NCBI GenBank assembly: GCA_932521035.1
Contig: OW051497.1
Span: 11,904,001-11,968,000, forward strand
Reading direction: 5' to 3'
Source of the DNA: Oscheius dolichura
Lineage: Eukaryota > Nematoda > Chromadorea > Rhabditida > Rhabditidae
DNA length: 64,000 nucleotides
A model generated the notes under the pieces. It saw only the letters and a program-made list of their open reading frames with translations, searched no databases and was not told where the DNA came from. Shown piece after piece: positions 37,550 through 46,876 of the stretch. Both the position numbers and the translations under genes were made by a program. Within the stretch, counting starts at the first letter, position 1; every line of letters starts with the position of its first letter.

Positions 37550-38228
37550 AGAATACAGTGATCTCGCACGCATGCATGTACAGCTTATGAATGAAGCATT
37601 TTTTAATCTCTCTCCCAGCTTCAGTTTAATTTGCTTATTTAACCCCTGGGTACTTGGTGCATGGTAATTCAGACGGAGCAGTCCTTTTCAGCTGTGTTGG
37701 ATCTCCCCGGCGCCTAATTGTGAAGACCATAAGCTGTCACCCGAACCACAGTTGCCTGTTGTTCCCCTGGAGATCATAAATAGGCCGTGGAGTATCAACA
37801 ACGAAGTGAATGGCAGCAGTGGGGGTATCCTCCATTTCTGTTTGTTATTACTGGTTCTGACCGGGGTCTTTCTATAGTTCTAGTTAAACTACAAGTGCAG
37901 ATCATTCTTAGCTCAATTTATTTTCCTAATTGCAATTTAGCATACTTGTCATATGTTTTACATTCCTTGCTCAATGCTTTAATTTACCAAGACAAATAAA
38001 TTATGACCTTTGTGTTTTATTAACCCCTTTCTCTTTGTCTTTCCTGGGGATAGGAAGCTTAAACCTGAGTCACTTCATCCGCCCAGTGATTCACCCTGGC
38101 GTCATCTTGCGAACTTTTGAAACAGTAATCCTTGTTCTTAATAACACTTCACAAAGTAAACTACGATGATAATGGAGTTTGAGGTGGTTTCCGCCCTCAA
38201 ATATTGGTTCTGCGCAGTCGTTCTTCCC
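37550..38228 (+). other. Spacer between the tandem lipases
   Basis: 3' flank of lipase 1 with an AATAAA at 37995-38000, then the 5' flank of lipase 2. No other gene is seen. Confidence 0.5.
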
Positions 38229-39634
38229 ATGGTCTGCCCTAAAAAACTTGTAGTTTTCCTTTCTCTCTTTGTACTGGCCAGTTGCCGATATAATGAAACC
38301 GAGGCCCGGATGCTTCTCCAAATGGCCGCCGGGGCTTATGGAGACGGCAGTGATATCAATGATTGTATGATGTGAGTTTATTTACTTTCCCATTGAAAAT
38401 CACATTGTAGGCAAGCGTTGCCACCATCTGATACCCATAGGATATTGTCGGTCTCTGCAGAACGATGTGATTCCTTTAATAATCCCTGTGAAGGCTACAT
38501 AGGTAAAAGAGGGATATTTCAAATCAGGGAATCTTTACAGTTTCTTCTTATAATGCTCAAACGTTATTTGTGGTCTTCCGCGGAACAAAGACTGATGTAT
38601 TCTATTAAAAGACTAGACTATAGAATTTATTTAGCTCCAACTCTTACTGGAAGGATTCTCTACGCTGTTTTCTGGCTTTGACTTCTATGGAATGGGCCTG
38701 GTAAGCAGTATTTTTTATTCTTTAAAATATTAACGAACGTGCCAGGAATGTTTGTGTTTTACCTATTGTTTGGAGGGTAGGTAAACACAATCGTTACCAC
38801 CGACCGTTCGATTCGATTCCTTCAGGTTAACCGCTACTTTCTCAATGGACACGATATTCTCTGGAACAGAATTAATGAAACACTGAATGATCCCTTATAT
38901 CGAGTAGGTTCAGACAATAAGCTCACTTTTTGTTTTAAGAATTTTCGGGTAATCTTTACCGGTCACTCATTAGGAGGAGCACTAGCCGCCCTTGCTGCGG
39001 CTAGGACAGTTAGAGAAGGTAAACATAACAAAGTTTCCGTGTAGTGCCCTTCTAGGATACAGAAGATCTGATCAAGTCAAGTTAGTGACGTTTGGAGAGC
39101 CCCGAACAGGAACTGCTGAGTTCGCGTTCAACTTTGATCGTCTAGTCCCAGAAAGGTCTTACTGAAGTCTTTCAAATAACAATGGATTTAGTTACCGTGT
39201 GGTGTTTCGGATGGATCTGGTCCCGCACATGCCGGCATGTGCTAAAGATAAGTCGAATCCCCTCTTGACCAGCAAGGACAGCCTCCCCTGTGATCCGAAT
39301 GTCCTGGATAAAGCTTACCATCACGGTACAGAAATATGGTTAGTCTATTTTATCTGTAACAATTGTTTCCAGGTACCCAGAGTCGATGACACCCGGCTCC
39401 CACTACATTGAATGTACGGGACTTCCTAAAAATGAAGATTTTGGATGCTCGGATCAGTTCAAGTTCCATTTGAAGGAGAGGAACATGTACATTTGGGACC
39501 ATAGGCACTACTTCGACGTTGGGGTAAGTTGTCTACTTATAGCAACTTCGGGAAACTTACAGGTGCCTACATTTGGTCAAGCAGGGTGTGATCTTACCTT
39601 GATTGGAACAAAACGAAGGAAACGTGCTCTGTGA
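38229..39634 (+). CDS. Secreted class-3 (fungal-type) lipase, copy 2
   Basis: Tandem paralogue of the lipase at 36245. Ten exons: 38229-38371, 38411-38502, 38541-38596, 38635-38700, 38826-38903, 38940-39018, 39056-39155, 39192-39338, 39373-39523 and 39563-39634; 327 aa from the chosen start. I chose ATG 38229 because it begins a good signal peptide (MVCPKKLVVFLSLFVLASC); an in-frame ATG at 38166 would add 21 residues without a leader. Nucleophile motif GHSLGG, TFGEPRTG, Asp in RMDLVPHMP and His in YHHGTEIWY are all present, so the enzyme should be active. Compared with copy 1 it has two extra introns, 38597-38634 and 38904-38939, and a basic tail (KRRKRAL). Confidence 0.94.
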
Positions 39635-40096
39635 GGGACTCGTGACTGAAGCTGACAAGACATACTGCAAAAGTTGGCAAATGTTCTTTAATTCTTTGAT
39701 ATTATACATAATAATTGTGCCAGGGTTCCAGTAAAACAATCTTTAAAAAATCATAATTGGAAAACGTGAAAAAAAACTAAAGAATCAACAATCTTTCTTT
39801 TCTAATTTTTAAGTGCCAACGGTGGCACGTTGAAGAAATAGAATAAACGAATGTTATAGTATCATGTTTTTCGGGAAGGACCTTGTTTATGTTTGCGAGA
39901 AGGATTGTACAGGAAGGAGTTTTCTGCGTAAGCGACGGGATTGAGCCTTTATCCAAATTACATTTTCGGGGCGGGAAATGGTTCTTCAACAGTTCATTTC
40001 TTGAACTGCGCCACAAACTTAATAATTTTTTTGTATTTCTGAAAATTTCATCATTAGATAGATGTGATAGAGAGTGAGAGAGGGTTTTATTTATTA
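39635..40096. other. Convergent intergenic spacer
   Basis: AT-rich 3' flanks of lipase 2 (+) and the alpha-kinase gene (-). Nothing else is seen. Confidence 0.5.
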
Positions 40097-42027
40097 CTAT
40101 TCGCTATTAGAGACAGATAGGCTCATCCGGCGGCACCAGTCGTTGCAGCGATGCCCCTGGAAAAAGTTGTCCATTCCCTTGCGGCCATGATTCATCTGGC
40201 CGAAGCGGGTTTTGTCCTTGCAATGGATGGCCGGATCGGTCAGGATTACTGCCGGCGGGCCGCCGGTTTGACTCATACTGACGATGCCCTCAAGATCCAC
40301 CACCATCAAATAACCATCCGTTACCTGAAGATATCGCTTTATTGTCATAATTATAGGATTAAAAACCTGATGAGTCCAGTGGGAGAAAGCCGTGACCAGG
40401 TGGACAAAGTCCAAAGATATACCCAAAGCCTTTGCCTTCTTTTCTACAATTTCGTACGTCACGTTATTACTGAATCGGATGAATTTGTCTGTCGGGGTGA
40501 ATCGTCTCTCAACCAACATGAAACGGACAGGCTCAGTCAGGGCCAAGGTCCGTATCTTCAGAAACTTCACTTTCACATCCTCCCCCGTCCGCTTTTTGAC
40601 TGCTTTTCTGAACTCGAATGCCAAATAGGAAGCGATGGTCTGCAGCTGATTCGACAGCTCGTACCGCTTGGCCGAGTTCATTCCCTTTCCCGTGTGGAGA
40701 TACTCTTTCAAGACAATGTCGTCATTTTTCTTCTTCTCGGTGGTTCTGTCAGCCCCCTCTTTGGCATAAGTATCCAGGAAGGCGGTCACGTCCCTCCCGT
40801 AGAAGGCCAGCCTCTCAGCTCCGTTTGCGAACGGCTTCTCGGCAACCTGGATGTCGGCTGGTATCGACTTCACTTTATCCAAAGGGACGTCGTCGATGAT
40901 GTCCCTGATGCAGTCCGGAAGTTTATACGAAGTGATTTTTCCCTTGAAGACCTTGCAATGGACCCAGTTCGGCTCTGTTGGATCCAATGTGAACGGGCGC
41001 TCCTTCCTAACGACACCTGTAGTTCTCATGCTCGTTGTGATGGATGACTGAATCGACTTGTTTACCGCCTCTATAACGGAATCCTTGATCATTTCAATCT
41101 TTTTCACATCGAAATCTACGATTGGCTCCCCATAAGCCTCGGAAAACTTCTTGATCATAATATCCGTATACTTAGTGATCTTTCCAAAGTAATATTGTAT
41201 TCCTTTTTCTTTAATTTGGCGGAACAGGTCAGTGTGTGTCCTTCCCTGCGGATCTCCCGTCGGATAGTTATCCTTCTGCCCATCATGGAACTCATCCCCG
41301 TGACAGGGGGCATCACAAATGTGAAACAGGACCTTTGTTCCTGCATTAAGGGTCCAGTTCAGCTTCAAAGCATTCTCCAATCCACCAAAAACGTCTTCAG
41401 GATAATCGGCTCCTTTTACGGACGTTTTGGCTACGAGTGATTGACAAAATGTTTCCAATAAAGGAGGAGACGAGCAAAATTGAAGCATCTCGAACTGCTT
41501 GGGTTCACCAAAATCTCGATAACCCATAAAGGCTAACTTCATCTCCTGTGCTGCTACTCCGTGAGCTCCCGCTTGATTGCTAGTTAGATTCTGGACGATT
41601 TGCTTTATAGATGTTCGGACACCGTCAATATGAGGCTGCATACTGCCCGTGATGTCCACCAAAAAGCACAGCTCCACATTTCGAGCTCGACGAATTTCTC
41701 GGAATACTTGGTCGATTCTTTTAGTACGGAGTTCGAGTGCTGTCTGTAAGATAACACCTTGGAATGTATTGATAAACGGGGAGAAATCCAAAATGATCCA
41801 AAAAGGTGACTCACTCTGAAACGGCTGACAATCGTGTCGTCATCCGTGGAGTCGCCATATTCCATCCCTTCGTCTTCAAGAATGACCTTCAGCCGATCGA
41901 TCAAGTCTTCCTTGTGCCTGGCTTTTCGATAGTCCTCCCTGTTGCTGTCGGCGCGTGGCTGAGCTTGCGTCTTCCCGCCTCGGTGCATTGCTCTCCCTCG
42001 GTATCCTCCTCGGTTCATTTTATGCAT
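40097..42027 (-). CDS. vwkA-like: von Willebrand A domain fused to an alpha-kinase
   Basis: Atypical Ser/Thr protein kinase of the VWA-alpha-kinase type known from Dictyostelium. Three exons, 42027-41815, 41743-40367 and 40324-40097, give 605 aa. The N-terminus is Arg/Gly-rich (MNRGGYRGRAMHRGG) and then acidic. The VWA domain starts at VELCFLVDITGSMQPHI (metal-binding site DxTxS, Asp101). The alpha-kinase part shows VAEKPFANGAERLAFYG with the nucleotide-binding Lys, SHWTHQ|VTDGYLMVVDLEG, LTDPAIHC, FGQMNHGRKGMDNFF and the zinc-site end HRCNDWCRR. The second intron (40366-40325, 42 nt) has no stop and keeps frame; removing it restores the kinase consensus. Substrate unknown; VwkA in Dictyostelium affects myosin II and the contractile vacuole. 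Confidence 0.93.
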
Positions 42028-42371
42028 AAAGAGAAAAGGGCTAGTCTGTAAAAGTCAAATCGATCAATCTGTTCGGAAATAGAGAAAAGGCAAAGATAAG
42101 CTATTTCAAACGGAGACAGCTAAAAAATAGAGAGATTGTTATCAGTGATGAGAGTCGCCGTCCGGTGAGAAAAATGAGTGATGATCCGCCCAATTTTTGA
42201 ATAAAATGGGGCAAACTTATAATATTATTCTTTGGGCGAAAGTGGAATGTCAAGTAACCGTTCCTGTTCTGGTAGATATGATTCCAAAAGTATTGAAAAC
42301 CGCCAAAGGAAAAAGACCCGTTCGTCTGGATTTATAAACAGAACGAGGACCATGGAACGGCACCCGAAAAG
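42028..42371. other. Spacer before the repeat island
   Basis: 5' flank of the VWA-alpha-kinase gene. No gene is seen. Confidence 0.5.
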
Positions 42372-42505
42372 TTAAATAAATTTTATCCCGAAATTCCCAT
42401 TTCTTTGTTTCGGGGATTGGGGGCTTGGAAACAAGAGGTTAGGGGTTTTATCCTATATTCTCTGCCTTTGAAGGCATACTATTTCCGCTCCCCCTCCTGT
42501 TCAAT

Positions 42506-42532
42506 CCCCCCCCCCCCCCCCCCCCCCCCCCC
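42506..42532. repeat. Poly-C homopolymer (27 C)
   Basis: Uninterrupted run of 27 cytosines just 5' of the micro-gene start in repeat copy A. The complementary G27 could form a quadruplex. Its true length may be uncertain because such runs are hard to sequence. Confidence 0.95.
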
Positions 42533-42536
42533 GAAC

Positions 42537-42631
42537 ATGCAGAGCCGTCAGTCCAGCGAAATTAGTAAGTTGCAAAAATAAGAAAGAATAACATATAACA
42601 TTTAGAGCCCCCCATTAAGGGGGACAAGTAG
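42537..42631 (+). CDS. Spliced micro-gene in repeat R1, copy A (17 aa)
   Basis: Exon 42537-42564 and exon 42606-42631 are separated by a 41-nt GTAAGT...TTTAG intron. The joined frame is 18 codons, MQSRQSSEIKPPIKGDK and stop. The splice-spanning end KPPIKG(D)K matches the copies at 43977-43877 and 46456-46556, and the second exons differ mainly at third codon positions. An AATAAA-like signal (TTAAATAAATTT) follows. No known family, and too short for homology. It may be a real peptide or only an accident of the repeat. Confidence 0.45.
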
Positions 42632-43230
42632 CCCCGGAGATAAGACCGCCGCCGGCCCAGGAATGGCCCCCTTCTACATTAAATAAATTTGGCCTTCCTA
42701 TTTCTTTGTTTGGGGTATTGAGGCATTGGGGGAGGGAGGCTTGGAATCAAGAAGTTGGGGGCTCCATCCTTTCCAGAACAGTCGTTGATCAGTGATCATA
42801 AATCTCCTTGATAAATCTCTTCCATGAAGAGCTTTGAACTTGTCGTCGGTACTTCTCGAAACTTGTCGAAACATGGCGAGGCCCAAGGGACGTCGAACTT
42901 CTAACTGCATTGGAATTCGTTCCAAGAGATACGCCAAGACAACACGCCCTGTATTTGGGAACTCATATTAACACTCAATTATGGTAGAAATTGCTATGCT
43001 AATTCACGGGTACGAAGATGCTTGTCAACATAATACAGGTTTTTCTATTTTTTTTCACTCGGCGGGCGGTCCCTCGTTTTTCTGCATCCAAAGGACACCC
43101 CCCGGTTGTTGCCGACTTTCGCCGACTTCAACTCGTGTTGCCGCTCGTTCGCCGCCGTGCAGCCGTGGCAAAGGATAGAAGCCCAAGCCTCAAGCCGGAC
43201 TGGAGCATCGTGAGGCCGTAGGCTCTATAG

Positions 43231-43387
43231 AACTTCATCCACTCCAACAAAGTCTGAGCGGATTTCACCACAGATCACGAACCGTCCCCGCCATTTTCCC
43301 TAGACAGACGGCCGTTTTTGGTGGGAAAGGAGAAAAAAAAGCGTCGATAAAATTCTAGCAGACAATGAATTTCGTATAGAAAGCGGA
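43231..43387 (+). repeat. Repeat R2, plus copy 1
   Basis: About 157 bp with the core CCCTAGACAGACGGCCGT and TTTCGTATAGAAAG. Matches 44546-44702 directly, and 45290-45383 and 45552-45705 in inverted orientation. Confidence 0.8.
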
Positions 43388-43556
43388 GAAGAATTCGGAT
43401 AAAAACTTTCAAGATTCTTTTTCAAAAATACATTTCTACGTAACCTTCTACTTTTCCCGATGAAATTCTCCTGTTTTCTCCTATCACCACGACATTTCCT
43501 CGTGTTATCCACGCCCAAATACTCTCTCAAACACCGGAGTCAACATAGCTTCTTGT

Positions 43557-44175
43557 GAGAGTATTGCCACAAATCGAACGCACCGCTTCAGTTACAAAGC
43601 TTTCAAAAGGCGTTGTCTAGTCTTGACAGGCCTCGCCATGTTTCGACAAGTTTCGAGAAGTACCGACGACAAGTTCAAAGCTCTTCATGGAAATTCATGG
43701 AAGAGATTTATCAAGGAGATTTATGATCACTGATCAACGACTGTTCTGGAAAGGATGGAGCCCCTAACTTCTTGTTTCCAAGCCCCCCATCCCCAAAGAA
43801 AAGAACAAATAAGAATCAGTGGCGATAATTTATTTAACAGTAGAGCCACATTGATTGGTCATCCTCCAGGGGCCCCTCACTTCCCTTTAATGGGAGGTTC
43901 TAAATGTTATGTTTGATTCTTTCTTATTTTCAAAACTTACTGGTCTCCGAGTCGTTGTTGAGCTGGGTGTAGATCATATTGCTAGGAAATGTGTGTATAC
44001 GGTGGAACGGAATAGTATGCCTTCAAAGGCAGAGAAGGGGTTTATATAGATATAGAAAGTGGGCGGGGACAAGGGGTTTTGTGGGGGAAGAAGAAAAAAG
44101 CGTCTAGACAAAGACTAGTACACGTGGCTTTAGAAGAAAACTGTATAGCGACGAGGACGGAAAGTGCCAGATAAT
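43557..44175 (-). repeat. Inverted repeat R1, left arm (copy B)
   Basis: 619 bp, nearly identical to the reverse complement of 46258-46876; I see only a handful of differences. Each arm carries, in its own sense direction, a TATA box, a hairpin (GCCTTTGAAGGC), the two-exon micro-gene and a polyadenylation signal. The two arms enclose 2.1 kb. The arrangement suggests a foldback transposable element or a recent inverted duplication. Confidence 0.9.
43877..43977 (-). CDS. Spliced micro-gene in repeat R1, copy B (19 aa)
   Basis: Mirror image of the copy at 46456-46556 within the inverted repeat, apparently identical in coding sequence. The start is the ATG at 43977-43975 and the stop is TGA at 43879-43877, with a 41-nt intron. 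See copy C for the peptide. Confidence 0.45.
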
Positions 44176-44545
44176 TCAAGAAGGGGCCTCATAGCCTGTC
44201 CTCTCCATGTCGGGACTCCCTTCACAGGAGATTTTAAAGGAACAGTCAGGGAGTGTTTTTGGCTGCAGTATTCGGGGGTTTTAGTAAATTGCAAATATTG
44301 GATAATCCAGGTTTCCGCGTTCGGACATGCGGGAGCTCCATTTAAACTGTATTTTTTTTCCTTATTTTTTCTGAAAAACAAAATAGTGAACGGCAGTCAG
44401 CGAGCAATTTCCAGATTCCTGAGACCTGGACTAAAAGATCCTTGCCCCCGTAGCGAGTTGAGAGTTTTCTTCCAAGCAACAAATGAGCATTTCAATCTAT
44501 TTGTGTGGGCCGCCGTTTGTCTTAATTCTTAACCAATTTTAAAAG

Positions 44546-44702
44546 AACTTCATCATTTCCAACGGTCTGGGCCCATTTCACCAGAGATCACGAGCCGTCC
44601 CCGCCATTTTCCCTAGACAGACGGCCGTCTTTTGTTGGAAAGGAGAAAAAAAATCGCCGACGAAATTCTCACAGTCAATGGCTTTCGTATAGAAAGGGGA
44701 AA
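44546..44702 (+). repeat. Repeat R2, plus copy 2
   Basis: Matches 43231-43387 over its full length with scattered differences (core CCCTAGACAGACGGCCGTC). Confidence 0.8.
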
Positions 44703-45289
44703 AGATTTCAGCTAGAACTTCTAAGATTCATCAAGTGATTGCTGCTCGGGACACGCGACGCGATAAAATGTAATCACGGTGGCCAGTTAATTTTCCACCA
44801 ATCCTACATAACGTTCGGTAGTGTGAGTTATGTGGAAAGATTGAAACATGGGGTGATGATGGTGATTATCTTTTACTACCGGTAGCTCCCTTCAATTTTG
44901 ATACTCAAACAGTAGCTGGTAAAGCTTTCTAAATTAGAAAACCTGTCATTGTTTGCAGTTTACAATTAACAACTTTATTCCCATTATGTTCAATTATGCG
45001 CTCTATTAGTAAGGGTCTAGGGTACGGTATTCCCATGAAGAGAAAGACGGCACCGCATTTCCCAATAGCTTTCAATGACCCTTAATCAGACCAATAGAGT
45101 AGAAACGGGCAACTTGCCAGAGAATGAGTCCTCCGCCAACCCCCTCTATTACTTGGGCGCTGGTCGGTTTAGAAGCTTATTCCCATGATCGGCGTGTTTC
45201 ACGCGAGCGAAACCTCTTGTCTCTTGTTGCTGCGCGTGTTCTTCAACTGCGAGACGATGAGGTGGTTTAGCTGCACTTTTCCAGGTGGC

Positions 45290-45491
45290 CTTTCTCACCA
45301 AAAAAGCCGTTTGTCTAGGGAAAATGACCGGGACGGCTCGTGATCTGAAGTGACATCGGCCAGACCGGTGGAGAGGATGAGGTTCTTTTGCAATAAAGAA
45401 TTAAAACAAAAGGACGGGAGAATGTTGGGGGAAGGGGAAGAACACCAGTCGGCAGGGAGAGGGAGAGCCCGCATCCATCCCGGTGATCTAT
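45290..45491 (-). repeat. Repeat R2 inverted copy 1, in a tandem duplication
   Basis: The first ~95 bp are the inverted R2 core (GCCGTTTGTCTAGGG). The whole segment is also a direct, diverged duplicate of 45613-45815 (shared AGAACACCAGTCGG and CCGCATCCATCCCG). Confidence 0.7.
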
Positions 45492-45551
45492 CTGTTATTC
45501 TGGGAAACACTTCATCCTCATAGTTTTCATGAAAGTTTTATCTGAAATCTT

Positions 45552-45815
45552 CTCCCCATTCTATACGAAAGCCGTTTCCTGTGAGAATTTTATCGGCGCT
45601 TTTTTTCTCATTTCCCACCAAAGACGGCCGTCTGTCTAGGAAAAATTGCGGGGACGACTCGTGATCTGTGGTGAAATCCGCCAGGACTGTTGGAGATGAT
45701 GAGGTTCTTTGACAATATGTAAATAATTAAAAGGAAAGGATGGGGGAATGTTGTGAGGAGGGTGAGAACACCAGTCGGGGGGGGGTGAGGGATTCCGCAT
45801 CCATCCCGCTGATCT
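45552..45815 (-). repeat. Repeat R2 inverted copy 2, with tandem duplicate
   Basis: 45552-45705 is R2 in inverted orientation (ACGGCCGTCTGTCTAGG). 45613-45815 duplicates 45295-45491 directly. A run of 10 or more G lies near 45778. Confidence 0.7.
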
Positions 45816-46085
45816 TGTTGCTGCTGCTGTTGGTTGAAGTCGTTGATCGGTTTGGATATGGAATCCAGTAGATACAACCTAATTGACTCACCAAAACCGG
45901 CCGTTTGTGTACTCCAGTCCGGCTTGAGGATCGAGGGGGTAGCATCAGTAGAAGTCGAAGTCGGTAGAGGTAGGCTACAGGAATTGGCTGCTTTGGAAGA
46001 GAAATGGGGAGCGATATATCTTATTGTTACCGCTGCTGTTGTTTGCAGTCGTTAGTCGGTTAGGATTTGGAATCCAGAAGAACGT
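45816..46085. repeat. Short direct duplication
   Basis: Segments at about 45816-45875 and 46026-46083 share TTGTT(G/A)C(T/C)GCTGCTGTTG and (G/T)GGAATCCAG(T/A)AGA, with a period of about 210 bp. Confidence 0.6.
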
Positions 46086-46384
46086 ACGGTGTCAGTAGAA
46101 GTGGAAGTCGCGAAAGTCCACAGCAATCGAGGTTGGCTGCTTTGGTGGCACAGAAATGGGGGTGGAAAAAATATAATCTCCCTGACTGTTCCTTTTCCAC
46201 TTCCCTTGTGGAGGGAGGTCCAAGGTGAACAGCAAAGGCTATACCATCCCTCCTTTGATTATCCTGCACTTTCCGTCCTCGTCGCTATACAGTTTTCTTC
46301 TAAAGCCACGTGTACTAGTCTTTGTCTAGACGCTTTTTTCTTCTTCCCCCACAAAACCCCTTGTCCCCGCCCACTTTCTATATC

Positions 46385-46392
46385 TATATAAA
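46385..46392 (+). promoter_or_regulatory. TATA box of the micro-gene (copy C)
   Basis: TATATAAA 64 nt upstream of the micro-gene ATG, duplicated in mirror image in copy B. Its distance from the ATG suits a polymerase II promoter with a short leader. Confidence 0.45.
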
Positions 46393-46455
46393 CCCCTTCT
46401 CTGCCTTTGAAGGCATACTATTCCGTTCCACCGTATACACACATTTCCTAGCAAT

Positions 46456-46556
46456 ATGATCTACACCCAGCTCAACAACGACTCGGAGACCAGTAAGTTT
46501 TGAAAATAAGAAAGAATCAAACATAACATTTAGAACCTCCCATTAAAGGGAAGTGA
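46456..46556 (+). CDS. Spliced micro-gene in repeat R1, copy C (19 aa)
   Basis: Exon 46456-46492 and exon 46534-46556 join across a 41-nt intron (GTAAGTTTT...ACATTTAG) into MIYTQLNNDSETKPPIKGK and stop. In copy A the corresponding second exon encodes KPPIKGDK: the joined Lys codon is AAA versus AAG, one Pro CCT versus CCC, and one Lys AAA versus AAG, all synonymous. Intron length is the same (41 nt), while the first exons have diverged. A TATA box lies 64 nt upstream and an AATAAA 43 nt downstream of the stop. The unit therefore looks like a complete small gene. No function can be given. Confidence 0.5.
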
Positions 46557-46598
46557 GGGGCCCCTGGAGGATGACCAATCAATGTGGCTCTACTGTTA

Positions 46599-46604
46599 AA
46601 TAAA
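46599..46604 (+). terminator. Polyadenylation signal of the micro-gene (copy C)
   Basis: AATAAA 43 nt after the micro-gene stop. Present also in copy B (mirror) and copy A. Confidence 0.45.
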
Positions 46605-46876
46605 TTATCGCCACTGATTCTTATTTGTTCTTTTCTTTGGGGATGGGGGGCTTGGAAACAAGAAGTTAGGGGCTCCATCCTTTCCAGAACAGTCGTTGAT
46701 CAGTGATCATAAATCTCCTTGATAAATCTCTTCCATGAATTTCCATGAAGAGCTTTGAACTTGTCGTCGGTACTTCTCGAAACTTGTCGAAACATGGCGA
46801 GGCCTGTCAAGACTAGACAACGCCTTTTGAAAGCTTTGTAATTGAAGCGGTGCGTTCGATTTGTGGCAATACTCTC

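Larger units (their letters stand above)
42372..42884 (+). repeat. Interspersed repeat R1, diverged copy A
   Basis: This copy matches the 619-bp arms at 43557-44175 and 46258-46876 in the same orientation as the second arm, but it is shortened and diverged. It holds the GCCTTTGAAGGC hairpin, the micro-gene, the AATAAA region and the tail with TTCCAGAACAGTCGTTGATC and TTGTCGAAACATGGCGAGGC. The promoter part is replaced by a poly-C run. A second fragment of the tail (about 42372-42450) precedes it. Confidence 0.8.
46258..46876 (+). repeat. Inverted repeat R1, right arm (copy C)
   Basis: Partner of the left arm at 43557-44175. Internal layout: TATA box at 46385-46392, hairpin GCCTTTGAAGGC near 46405-46416, micro-gene 46456-46556, AATAAA 46599-46604, then a conserved tail. 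No obvious target-site duplication was confirmed at the ends. Confidence 0.9.

Noticed and set aside
40325-40366. The 14 residues starting VFNPII as part of the alpha-kinase
   Set aside because: They interrupt the kinase consensus between SHWTHQ and VTDGYLMV, and the DNA has perfect intron ends, so I treat it as an intron.
40151-41047. Long plus-strand open frame of about 298 codons
   Set aside because: It lies fully antisense to the conserved VWA-alpha-kinase exon, has no start context or splice sites and matches no family. It is a shadow of the minus-strand coding bias.
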